The position numbers and the translations under genes are program-made. Shown in pieces: positions 54,631-63,310 of a stretch of DNA of 64,000 nucleotides. The notes under the pieces are model-generated. The model was not told the origin of the DNA. It did not search any database and saw only the letters and a list, made by a program, of their open reading frames with translations. Origin of the DNA: Planktothrix sp. FACHB-1365 (lineage in GTDB: Bacteria > Cyanobacteriota > Cyanobacteriia > Cyanobacteriales > Microcoleaceae). Positions within the stretch are counted from its first letter, which is position 1. Each line of letters starts with the position of its first letter. The stretch lies in NCBI RefSeq assembly GCF_014697575.1, contig NZ_JACJSC010000026.1, positions 1-64,000 of the forward strand. The letters are read 5' to 3'.

Positions 54631-55428
54631 ATGAAAAAAAGACGGCTTGTAACGTTTCTAGCCACAATTTTAATGACGTTAATCCTAACGATGGGGATTC
54701 GGGTCATTAACCAAACGCCTCTGTTAGCTCAAACGAACTCTAGCTTACTCGTATCGGCGGCGGCTAGTTTAAAAGAAGCCCTAGAAGAAATTAAGCCCGC
54801 GTATCAGCAAATTCACTCCAAGGTTGCTGTTAACTATAATTTTGGGGCTTCGGGAACATTGCAACAACAAATTGAAAATGGTGCCCCTGCGGATATCTTT
54901 TTCTCAGCCGCTAAAAAACAGATGGATGCTTTACAGGAAAAAAATCTGATTATTCCCGAAACTCGGCGTAATGTTTTGACCAACAACCTCGTTTTAATTG
55001 TTCCCAAAAATTCCACAGGTATTACCAGTTTTAGAAATTTAACCGATGCTAAAATTAAGCGAATTGCTGTAGGTGAACCGAGAAGCGTACCCGCCGGACA
55101 ATATGCTGAAGAAGTGTTTAAAAATTTAGGGATTTTAGACGCGATTAAACCTAAACTGGTTTTAGGCAATAATGTGCGAAATGTTTTGGCGGCGGTAGAA
55201 AGCGGGAATGCTGATGCCGGGGTTGTTTATACAACGGATGCTAAACTTTCAAATCAGGTTAAAATTGTAGCAACTGCACCCGCCAATCTCCATTCCCCAA
55301 TTGTTTATCCAGTTGCAGTTTTAAAAAGCAGTAAAGATCCAGCCTCGGCTAAAGAATATGTGCAGTTTTTAGCAAGCGATCGCGGCATGAAAATCTTTCA
55401 AAAATACGGATTTAGCAAAGCTAGTTAA
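54631..55428 (+). CDS. modA: Molybdate ABC transporter substrate-binding protein
   Basis: This 265-residue periplasmic protein has an N-terminal signal peptide (KKRRLVTFLATILMTLILTMGI, cleavage near residue 34). It shows ModA motifs LLVSAAASLKEALEEI, NFGASGTLQQQIENGAPADIFFSA and VESGNADAGVVYTTDA. It captures molybdate for the ModBC fusion that starts 18 bases downstream. The promoter resembles an NtcA target, consistent with molybdenum demand during nitrogen fixation. Confidence 0.95.
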   Translation: MKKRRLVTFLATILMTLILTMGIRVINQTPLLAQTNSSLLVSAAASLKEALEEIKPAYQQIHSKVAVNYNFGASGTLQQQIENGAPADIFFSAAKKQMDALQEKNLIIPETRRNVLTNNLVLIVPKNSTGITSFRNLTDAKIKRIAVGEPRSVPAGQYAEEVFKNLGILDAIKPKLVLGNNVRNVLAAVESGNADAGVVYTTDAKLSNQVKIVATAPANLHSPIVYPVAVLKSSKDPASAKEYVQFLASDRGMKIFQKYGFSKAS

Positions 55429-55446
55429 AGTGATTTACCTAAACCC

Positions 55447-57285
55447 ATGTCTTTAGATCTTTCTCCCCTCTGGATTTCCCTTAAAACCGCTTCAATTGCT
55501 ACGGTCATTACCTTTTTTTTAGGCATCCTGGCTGCTTATTGGATGTTGAACTATCGGGGAAAAGGGAAATCAATTATTGAGGGGGTTTTTATTGCCCCTT
55601 TAATTTTACCGCCTACCGTTGTGGGTTTTTTATTACTATTATTCTGTGGTAAAAATGGCCCCCTCGGACAACTATTATCGCCCTTTAATATCAACTTGGT
55701 TTTTACTTGGTACGCCGCCGTAATTGCCGCAACGGTTGTGGCGTTTCCCTTAATGTACAAAACCGCATTAGGGGCATTTAAACAAATTGATCGCACCCTT
55801 TTACAAGTTGCTAGAACATTAGGTGGTTCTGAAATTACTATTTTTTGGCGAATTGCTTTACCGTTAGCTTTACCCGGTATTCTAGCTGCAACCATTTTGG
55901 CATTTTGTCGAGCATTAGGAGAATTTGGCGCCACCTTAATGATTGCGGGGAATATTCCAGGGGAAACCCAAACGATTCCGATGGCGATTTATTTCGCAGT
56001 GGAAGCAGGGGCGATGAAAGAAGCTTGGATTTGGGTTTTAGTGATTCTCACCGTTTCTTTCTCAGCCATTACGGTTGTTAACCTGTGGGAAAATGGAATC
56101 AAAAAGAAAGGGATAGAGCCCTATTCTAACCCATCTTTCCAAAGGTCGGATTTCAGATCAGAGCTTGATCACGGATTTATGATCTCTTCCCTGATTTCTG
56201 ATTCCTCAATACCTCCCTATTTATCGATTAATATTCAGAAGAAATTACCGGGTTTTGAGTTAGAAGTTGCTTTTAATAGTGATGATCGTCCTTTAGGATT
56301 GTTGGGGGGATCGGGTGCAGGAAAAAGCATGGTTTTGCGGTGTATTGCGGGGATAGAAACACCGGATCGAGGTCAAATTATTTTGAATGGACGGGTTTTA
56401 TTTGATTCTGAAAACAAAATTAATGTACCTCCCTGTGAGCGCCGGGTGGGTTTTTTATTTCAAAACTATGCTTTATTTCCCCATTGGACAGTGGCTCAAA
56501 ATATTGCCTTTGGCTTACCCAAAGGAATGTCTAAAAATCAAATTCGGGCTGCTGTTGGAACCTTGTTAGCTCAGGTTCATTTAGAAGAATTGGGGAATCG
56601 TTATCCTCGACAACTATCGGGGGGTCAACAACAGCGAGTTGCATTAGCCAGAGCTTTAGCGAGTCAACCCGAAATATTATTATTAGATGAACCGTTTTCT
56701 GCCCTAGATACCTATTTACGAAGTCAACTCGAACATCAATTAATTTCTCTGTTATCTTTTTATCGAGGAGTTACATTATTTGTTACTCATAATTTAGAGG
56801 AGGCTTATCGAGTTTGTGAGAATCTTTTAGTCATGGATCAGGGAAAAGCGATCGCTTTTGATGTTAAACAAAACATTTTTGAGCATCCTCCTAATTTCCG
56901 CACGGCTCAACTCACTGAATGTAAAAACTTTTCTCGAGCAATTAGCCACAATTCTCAAACGGTAGAAGCGTTAGATTGGGGGTGTAGGTTACGAGTAATT
57001 GAACCCATTCAAGAACCTCTAGCTTATGTGGGAATTCGTGCCCATCAATTAAGCTTTCCTACAGATCCAAGTTCAGACAATACTTTTCCCTGCTGGCTGG
57101 CTAATACCAATGAAACTCAACATCGGATCACGTTATATCTTAAGTTAGCTTCTCCACCTGAAAATTTGGAAGATTATCATTTACAAGCCGAAGTTTTTAA
57201 AGAAAAATGGGCAACTTTAAAAGATCGTCCTCTCCCTTGGTTGGTGCAGTTACATTCTTTACGGTTATTTTTAATGTCGGAATAA
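55447..57285 (+). CDS. modBC: Fused molybdate ABC transporter permease-ATPase (ModB-ModC)
   Basis: This 612-residue protein joins two usual subunits. Residues 1-225 are the ModB permease, with the EAA loop ARTLGGSEITIFWRIALPLALPGI. After a linker (about 225-260), residues 265-480 are the ModC ATPase with Walker A GGSGAGKSM, signature [15 protein letters not shown] and Walker B ILLLDEPFSALD. A C-terminal region (about 500-612) resembles a regulatory molybdate-binding part but is divergent. Such ModBC fusions are known in cyanobacteria. Confidence 0.94.
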   Translation: MSLDLSPLWISLKTASIATVITFFLGILAAYWMLNYRGKGKSIIEGVFIAPLILPPTVVGFLLLLFCGKNGPLGQLLSPFNINLVFTWYAAVIAATVVAFPLMYKTALGAFKQIDRTLLQVARTLGGSEITIFWRIALPLALPGILAATILAFCRALGEFGATLMIAGNIPGETQTIPMAIYFAVEAGAMKEAWIWVLVILTVSFSAITVVNLWENGIKKKGIEPYSNPSFQRSDFRSELDHGFMISSLISDSSIPPYLSINIQKKLPGFELEVAFNSDDRPLGLLGGSGAGKSMVLRCIAGIETPDRGQIILNGRVLFDSENKINVPPCERRVGFLFQNYALFPHWTVAQNIAFGLPKGMSKNQIRAAVGTLLAQVHLEELGNRYPRQLSGGQQQRVALARALASQPEILLLDEPFSALDTYLRSQLEHQLISLLSFYRGVTLFVTHNLEEAYRVCENLLVMDQGKAIAFDVKQNIFEHPPNFRTAQLTECKNFSRAISHNSQTVEALDWGCRLRVIEPIQEPLAYVGIRAHQLSFPTDPSSDNTFPCWLANTNETQHRITLYLKLASPPENLEDYHLQAEVFKEKWATLKDRPLPWLVQLHSLRLFLMSE

Positions 57286-57851
57286 ATCAGTCTAATCTCT
57301 AACAAGGGGTTAAAAGAAGGTAAAGATTTTATTCCTAAAATTCTCTGATAAAATATTAAGATTTAGTTAGGGGTATATCTGCGGATATGCCTCTACGTTT
57401 AATTGAATTTACTTCAGTATTTTTCCAATTTTTTATTTTAGTAAAATAAGGGAGATTTATGAAAATAATTGAAATTCTATTGTTTTTATTGATTGATGCT
57501 TTTTTAATGATTATTTCACAATTTAAGGCTTGTTTCTTAGGGGTTTTAATGATACTCTATTTCTAAGGTTAAAGTGTTGCCTTAAATGCTTGACATAATT
57601 TTTTATCTGAAAGAAAAATTGACTTTTTTTCAACCTTGCTATTAATATCAAGCTTCCTCAGTATTTCAGAAAAAATGATCCAATCAGACTTAAGAAATAA
57701 TTCCAATCCAAGGGTAGTTGGATGGGGATTATTGTGAGATTCCTCATCAATCTGATTGAATCGAAGTCAAGTTTGTTCTCAAATTGAGAACCGTTTATTG
57801 CAGCTACTCATAACTCCTAAATTTGGCTTAGAACAACCCAAGGAGGAAATT
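57286..57851. other. Gap between modBC and the CBS gene
   Basis: This region of about 570 AT-rich bases has a small GGTATATC/GATATGCC hairpin near 57372-57392 and the candidate 35-residue ORF at 57459. The ribosome binding site AAGGAGG of the CBS gene lies at its right end. No other gene was found. Confidence 0.4.
57459..57566 (+). CDS. Possible 35-residue hydrophobic small protein
   Basis: This short open frame encodes MKIIEILLFLLIDAFLMIIS followed by QFKACFLGVLMILYF, almost entirely hydrophobic. GGGAG lies four bases before the ATG. AT-rich DNA produces such ORFs by chance, so support is weak. Confidence 0.25.
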   Translation: MKIIEILLFLLIDAFLMIISQFKACFLGVLMILYF

Positions 57852-58451
57852 ATGAAAGCCAAGGATATTATGACACAAGAAGTCGCCATAATTCGAGGTT
57901 CTGCAACGGTAGCCGAAGCTGTTCGACTGATGCGCTTAAAAGAAGTTCGGGCACTGATTGTTGAAGCTCGTCATCCAGAAGATGCCTATGGCATTGTCAC
58001 GGAAACGGATATTATTGCTAAAGTCGTGGCTTACGGAAAAGACCCCAAACAGGTGCGAGTTTACGAAATTATGAGTAAACCTTGTATTGTGGTCAATCCT
58101 GATCTGAATCTGGAATATGTAGCCCGCTTATTTGCCAATACAGGGGTTTGGCGAGCTCCGGTTATTCAAGGGGAATTATTGGGGATTATTTCAGTCACCG
58201 ATATTTTAATGCAAGGTGATTTCCTAGAAAATCCTAAATTAGTCTATCTCCAACAAAAGCTTCAGGAAGCCATCTCGAATGCTCGTTCTATTTCCGCCAC
58301 CTCTGGTGATGATTCTAAAGCTGCGGCTGAAGCGTGGGAGTTGGTGGATGAAATTGAAGCCGAAGCGGGTTTTTATGGAGCTTTAAAAGCAGACAAAACC
58401 GCTAAGGAACTCTTTTTTGAACGGGAATCTCAGCCGGTTTCTATCAGCTAA
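57852..58451 (+). CDS. CBS domain-pair protein
   Basis: This 199-residue protein has two CBS domains (about residues 1-60 and 65-130; MKAKDIMTQEVAIIRGSATVAEAVRLM and VYEIMSKPCIVVNPDLNLEYVARLF), then a C-terminal helix-rich tail. CBS pairs bind adenine nucleotides and act as energy sensors. I chose the ATG at 57852, preceded by AAGGAGG; an upstream ATG would add 32 codons that include that site. It stands between molybdate and sulfate transport genes, and its target is unknown. Confidence 0.9.
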   Translation: MKAKDIMTQEVAIIRGSATVAEAVRLMRLKEVRALIVEARHPEDAYGIVTETDIIAKVVAYGKDPKQVRVYEIMSKPCIVVNPDLNLEYVARLFANTGVWRAPVIQGELLGIISVTDILMQGDFLENPKLVYLQQKLQEAISNARSISATSGDDSKAAAEAWELVDEIEAEAGFYGALKADKTAKELFFERESQPVSIS

Positions 58452-58675
58452 ACAATCGGGGTCAATGAGATAACCTGAATCCATGTCCAGCCATTGAGAT
58501 TCGGTGATGTCATGTTAGGGCTAGATTTTTCTGGCTTCTTCCTCTAACCCCCTCTTTTTGTTTGAATAGTGATCGCACTCCAGTTATTTTGGTTCATAAA
58601 TCAGTGCGATCACTCAATTCAATATTCTTTAACGTTATGTGCTTGCTATATAATCATTATCAACTATTTCTCTCC

Positions 58676-59719
58676 TTATGCCTGTTTAAGTCCCGCTAGT
58701 AAAATTTCGCAGGTTTCACCGTTATATCCTCGTTTCGGTTCCACAAAAACTTGATCACCCGCTTGAAGTTGTAGTTTGGTAAACTGTTCTTTACTTAAAT
58801 GGGCAACAATTGGACGCTCATCAGCTAAGATTAAATCCACTTGAATATCCCATCCTAAATGAGTTACCCGTTTGACTAAAGCTGGAGACCTCAAATCTAA
58901 GTGATTGGTGATGTGAAGTTCAAGATCATGGGGACGAATAAAAATATTAGAAGTAGTAGGAGCCACTAAACCCAAATCTTGGAAAAGTGCAGCATGACTG
59001 GGTAATACATTAACAGTTCCGATAAATTGCATCACAAAAGGTGTCGCCGGTTGATCATAAATTTCTGAAGGGGTTCCCACCTGTTCTATTTTGCCTTGAT
59101 TCATGACAACAATTTCATCGGCTACCGCCATTGCTTCTTCTTGGTCATGGGTGACAAAAACGCTTGTGACATGAACTTCATCATGTAATTGTCGTAACCA
59201 ACTCCGCAATTCTAAGCGCACTTTAGCATCTAACGCCCCAAAGGGTTCATCGAGTAATAAAACCTGGGGTTGAACTGCTAAAGCACGCGCTAAAGCCACC
59301 CGTTGACGTTGACCCCCAGACAGTTGAGATGGATAACGATTTCCTAATCCTTTTAACTGAATTAATTCGAGTAATTCTTCAACTCTAGCTTTAATTTTGG
59401 GTCGAGGATATTTACGAATTTCTAAACCAAAGGCAATATTTTGGCGAACCGTCAGATGCTTAAACAGGGCATAATGTTGGAATACAAATCCAATATTTCG
59501 CCGTCGAACATCTAAATGAGTGGTATCTTGACCATTAATAATAATTTGTCCGCTATCAGGGGATTCTAAACCAGCGATCGCTCTTAATAAGGTTGATTTT
59601 CCCGAACCTGATGGCCCTAATAAAGCCACTAATTTTCCTTCTTTAACTTCCAAGTTAATCTTATCTAAGGCTTGAAAATTACCGAATAATTTAGAAACAT
59701 TTTTAACCAGAATACTCAT
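58676..59719 (-). CDS. cysA: Sulfate/thiosulfate ABC transporter ATP-binding protein
   Basis: This 347-residue ATPase has Walker [18 protein letters not shown], the signature [16 protein letters not shown] and Walker [17 protein letters not shown]. The C-terminal TOBE-like part ([11 protein letters not shown]) is typical of CysA. It energises sulfate uptake through CysT and CysW. It is the last gene of sbpA-NIL-cysT-cysW-cysA. Confidence 0.94.
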   Translation of the reverse strand: MSILVKNVSKLFGNFQALDKINLEVKEGKLVALLGPSGSGKSTLLRAIAGLESPDSGQIIINGQDTTHLDVRRRNIGFVFQHYALFKHLTVRQNIAFGLEIRKYPRPKIKARVEELLELIQLKGLGNRYPSQLSGGQRQRVALARALAVQPQVLLLDEPFGALDAKVRLELRSWLRQLHDEVHVTSVFVTHDQEEAMAVADEIVVMNQGKIEQVGTPSEIYDQPATPFVMQFIGTVNVLPSHAALFQDLGLVAPTTSNIFIRPHDLELHITNHLDLRSPALVKRVTHLGWDIQVDLILADERPIVAHLSKEQFTKLQLQAGDQVFVEPKRGYNGETCEILLAGLKQA

Positions 59720-59764
59720 AATACCTCTAAAGTTAATTGAAAAACAACAAGTTTCAAAAAAAGC

Positions 59765-60604
59765 TTAATGATGATTGGTTTTGCGTTCTAAAATTTCTTT
59801 CAAAACTAAAGTCACTAACGCCAGTAACGCTAAAATAGTAGCGGCACCAAAAGCGGCTTCAGTTTGATAATTTTTGTAGGCTTGTTCCACAAAGGTTGGT
59901 AAGGTTAAAGTTCGACCTGCAATTAATCCAGAAACAACAGCGACGGCTCCAAATTCACCCATAGCTCTCGCATTAGTTAATAGAACACCATAGAGTAAAC
60001 CCCATTTAATATTAGGAAGGGTTACACGCCAGAAGATTTGAAAATCTTGAGCCCCTAAAGTGCGGGCGGCTTCTTCCTGTTCTGAACCCACTTCTTCTAA
60101 AACCGGAATCACTTCTCTGGCGACAAAAGGTAAAGAAACAAATAGCGTTGCAAGTACCATTCCGGGGAGGGAAAATAATACTTTAATATCAGCATTTTGT
60201 AACGCTGCACCAAACCAACCATTGCGACCATATAACAACACAATCATTAACCCGGCTACCACGGGAGAAATGGCAAAGGGTAGGTCAATAATACTGATTA
60301 ATAAGGTACGACCCGGAAATTGATTTCGAGCAATTACCCAAGCGGCACAGAGCCCAAATAAAGTATTAAGGGGAACCACAATCAATGCAATAATTAAAGT
60401 CAGTTGCATTGCGCTTTGAAAATCGCGGGTATTGATGGCGGTGATAAACTCTTGGGTTCCTTTATGAAAGGCTTCATAAAAAACAGCTATGGCGGGAATA
60501 AATAAAATTAAACCCAGATAAAGTAATGCAATGCCAATTAACAGCCATTGAACCCAAGGGAGAGGTTGAGAACTATCAGGTTTAATTGATGAACGGGATA
60601 ACAT
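59765..60604 (-). CDS. cysW: Sulfate ABC transporter permease CysW
   Basis: This 279-residue permease has six helices and the EAA loop AARTLGAQDFQIFWRVTLPNIKWG. It matches CysW (DLPFAISPVVAGLMIVLLYG). With CysT it forms the membrane channel. It is spaced 51 bases from cysT and 45 from cysA. Confidence 0.94.
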   Translation of the reverse strand: MLSRSSIKPDSSQPLPWVQWLLIGIALLYLGLILFIPAIAVFYEAFHKGTQEFITAINTRDFQSAMQLTLIIALIVVPLNTLFGLCAAWVIARNQFPGRTLLISIIDLPFAISPVVAGLMIVLLYGRNGWFGAALQNADIKVLFSLPGMVLATLFVSLPFVAREVIPVLEEVGSEQEEAARTLGAQDFQIFWRVTLPNIKWGLLYGVLLTNARAMGEFGAVAVVSGLIAGRTLTLPTFVEQAYKNYQTEAAFGAATILALLALVTLVLKEILERKTNHH

Positions 60605-60655
60605 AAAGAGTAAACCATCAATGAATATTAGACAAGAAGCATCAGGGAAAAAATC

Positions 60656-61528
60656 TTAACTTTTGAGAGAATAACGACGTCCCCACTGTTGCAGTGTATT
60701 AATTAACACTAATAAGAACAATGAAATGATCAATAAAACTGCACCAACGACGGTTGCACCGACATAATCATATTGTTCTAAGCGTTGAAAGACTAAAATA
60801 GGGGCAATTAAATCTTTAAAGGGAATACTCGAAGAAATAATCACCACTGACCCGTATTCTCCCACCGCACGGGAAAACCCAAGGGCAATTCCAGTTAAAA
60901 TAGGAGGCATTAAGGGGGGGAGTAAAACTCTTAAAAAGGTTTGAAATTGAGATGCGCCTAATGACCATGCTGCTTCCTCTGTTTCCTGTTCCATTTCTTG
61001 TAAAACAGGTTGTAAAGTTCGCACCACGAAAGGCAACGAAATAAACAACATGGCAACGAAAACCCCTAAACGGGTGAAGGCTATTTTAATGCCAAAGGGG
61101 GCAAAAAATTGTCCGATCCAACCTTTATCGCTATAAACCGTTGCTAAGACTAAACCCGCAACGGAAGTGGGTAAAGCAAAGGGTAAATCAACAGTCGCAT
61201 CGATTAATTTTTTCCCTGGAAATTGATAACGAACTAACACCCAAGCGATTAAAGTCCCCATCAGTCCATTCATTGCCCCTGCGGCTAATGCTGTTACAAA
61301 ACTAACGTTATAAGCCGAAAGAGCAACGGGACTAAAGGCAATCTTCCAAAATTCCTGGGGAGATACCATTAGGGATTGTCTAATTAATGCTGTAAAGGGC
61401 AGAATTAACATGACAATCAAATAGAAAAAGGTAAAAACCCAAGGAAAAGAAAACCGCCTCCAAAGTTTTTTTAAGGCGTTATTGAAAGCGGGTTTTTGAG
61501 TGTTAAACTGGGCTACAGGAATCCTCAT
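60656..61528 (-). CDS. cysT: Sulfate ABC transporter permease CysT
   Basis: This 290-residue permease has the EAA loop AAWSLGASQFQTFLRVLLPPLMPP and the CysT segment DLPFALPTSVAGLVLATVYS. An N-terminal extension of about 30 residues rich in Lys and Phe precedes the first helix. It follows the NIL-domain gene. Confidence 0.94.
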   Translation of the reverse strand: MRIPVAQFNTQKPAFNNALKKLWRRFSFPWVFTFFYLIVMLILPFTALIRQSLMVSPQEFWKIAFSPVALSAYNVSFVTALAAGAMNGLMGTLIAWVLVRYQFPGKKLIDATVDLPFALPTSVAGLVLATVYSDKGWIGQFFAPFGIKIAFTRLGVFVAMLFISLPFVVRTLQPVLQEMEQETEEAAWSLGASQFQTFLRVLLPPLMPPILTGIALGFSRAVGEYGSVVIISSSIPFKDLIAPILVFQRLEQYDYVGATVVGAVLLIISLFLLVLINTLQQWGRRYSLKS

Positions 61529-61560
61529 AAATACTTAATACTCTACAAATACTTGACGAT

Positions 61561-61887
61561 TTACCAGCCATCTACTTCTGCTTTTGAGTCTTGCCAAACT
61601 TCGACATCCAGATCTGAAAGATAAATCATGGCACTATCGATTTGTTGGGGGGTTCCTTTTAGAAGTAAATCAAACCAACCATCTTCCCGCGCATTCTGAC
61701 CTAAAATAGCCCCCCTAATATTCACTTCTAAACCGTAATTAGAAGCTAGACGAGAAATCACGGGTTCTTGATGGTATTCTTTAGGAATTCTGACTCGAAT
61801 TCGAGAAATAAATTGATACTTTTCTCTGGCAGTGAACACAGATAAATTAGTATCATCCGGCTCGAATTTTGTTGAATTTAAAGACAT
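61561..61887 (-). CDS. NIL domain protein in the sulfate transport operon
   Basis: This 108-residue protein carries a NIL domain (about residues 28-105, ISRIRVRIPKEYHQEPVISRLASNYGLEVNIRGAILG), a ferredoxin-like fold found at the C-terminus of some ABC ATPases. Here it is free-standing, between sbpA and cysT. A regulatory role, for example ligand sensing for the transporter, is likely but unproven. Confidence 0.88.
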   Translation of the reverse strand: MSLNSTKFEPDDTNLSVFTAREKYQFISRIRVRIPKEYHQEPVISRLASNYGLEVNIRGAILGQNAREDGWFDLLLKGTPQQIDSAMIYLSDLDVEVWQDSKAEVDGW

Positions 61888-61947
61888 TTTATTTTCCTTA
61901 AATCAAGAAATAAAAAGTGATGTAGGGGAGCAAAATCGTGCTATTTT

Positions 61948-63015
61948 CTATTTAGATTGAGCGATTTTAGCTTGCATTTGATCAAAAAATGCCCCATCCG
62001 CAAAAAATTGAGTATCTACCTGTTTCCAGCCCCCTAAATCTTTAACAGTAAACAGTTTTTCAACTTTAGGAAATTGGCTGGCAAATTCCGCTTCAACCGT
62101 TGGTTCAACGGGTCGAAATCCGACTTTCGCAAACTCTCGTTGTGCTTCAGGTGTAAATAAGAATTTGGTAAAGGCTTCTGCCACTTGACGGGTTCCATGT
62201 TTGTCTACATTGGCATCAACAACAGCCACAGGATTATCAATCGAAATGTTATAATCCGTCGGCACGATATAAGGTTGTTTATCTCCTTTTTGAGACGCTA
62301 AAATTACTTCATTTTCATAATTAATTAAGACATTTCCTTGACCTTGTTTGTAGAACACATCACTGGCTTCACGAGCGTCTTTCGGAAGCACAGGAACGCG
62401 ACTAAACACAGTTTCAACAAAGCTTTGAGCTTCTGATTCCGTTCCTCCGGCTTGGGTAATGCTCCCCCACAAAGCCAGAACATTCCACTTCGCTCCCCCA
62501 GAGGTTTTGGGATTAGCAGTAATCACTTGAATATCATCACGGGTTAAATCAGACCATCCCTTGACACCGGAATTGGCATCCCGCAGTACCAAGGCGGCAA
62601 CGGATTTATGCACGATAGAGTCATTGGGGAGTTCCTGTTCCCAACCCGGTTGGATGAGTCCAGCTTTCTCAATTTTGGCGGTATCTCCAGCTAAAGCTAA
62701 AGCCACCACATCGGCATCGAGGCCATCAATTACGGCACGGGTTTGGGAGCCAGAACCGCCATAACTTTGTTCAAACTCTACGGTCTGTCCCGTTTGGGCT
62801 TTCCACTGTTCTACGAACTTGGGAATGATGTTTTCATAGGCCGTTTTGGTGACGGCGTAGGATACGAGGGTGAGTTTAATCGGTTTGTCCGATGGAGCTT
62901 GGGGTGTTGCTGGATTATTGGCGGTGTTAGGTGAAGAGCAAGCCACCATCATCGTGTTGAGGGCTAGTCCGGTGACGACACAACCAAAGAATTTAGCAGA
63001 GGAACGGATTCGCAT
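61948..63015 (-). CDS. sbpA: Sulfate ABC transporter substrate-binding protein (lipoprotein)
   Basis: This protein of about 355 residues has a lipoprotein signal with lipobox MVAC (Cys near residue 26) and sulfate-binding-protein motifs LTLVSYAVTKTAYENIIP, QSYGGSGSQTRAVIDGLDADVVALALA and ITANPKTSGGAKWNVLALWG. I chose the ATG at 63015, preceded by AGGAG at seven bases; an ATG at 63063 would add 16 residues. It captures sulfate for CysTWA and starts the operon, divergent from a Crp-family regulator. Confidence 0.94.
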   Translation of the reverse strand: MRIRSSAKFFGCVVTGLALNTMMVACSSPNTANNPATPQAPSDKPIKLTLVSYAVTKTAYENIIPKFVEQWKAQTGQTVEFEQSYGGSGSQTRAVIDGLDADVVALALAGDTAKIEKAGLIQPGWEQELPNDSIVHKSVAALVLRDANSGVKGWSDLTRDDIQVITANPKTSGGAKWNVLALWGSITQAGGTESEAQSFVETVFSRVPVLPKDAREASDVFYKQGQGNVLINYENEVILASQKGDKQPYIVPTDYNISIDNPVAVVDANVDKHGTRQVAEAFTKFLFTPEAQREFAKVGFRPVEPTVEAEFASQFPKVEKLFTVKDLGGWKQVDTQFFADGAFFDQMQAKIAQSK

Positions 63016-63310
63016 GATCAAACTCCTGAGATTAGGCTGGAATTCATTTACACAACCTTTCATTTTTAATTGTGGTTCAATCTTATCTTACTTTAAATTT
63101 AATTTCAATACATTTGCGATTCAAAATTTGAGGAGTTGCGTTTGCAATCAAATGCCTTTGCCATGTCAAGATAGAGAGTAGGTTGATCCAGTGGTGCAAG
63201 CGGAGTGTTCAACCCCGAAATATTGTGGAAGAAACTGCACACCCAGCATTGCTACCCCTAGGCCAGATATAGGTGATCAATCCGGTGAAGTCGCAGTAGG
63301 AAAGGACAAT
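63016..63310. promoter_or_regulatory. Divergent region between sbpA and the Crp-like regulator
   Basis: This 295-base region holds the two divergent starts. AAAGGA precedes the regulator ATG. I see no clear palindromic operator. Confidence 0.5.
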
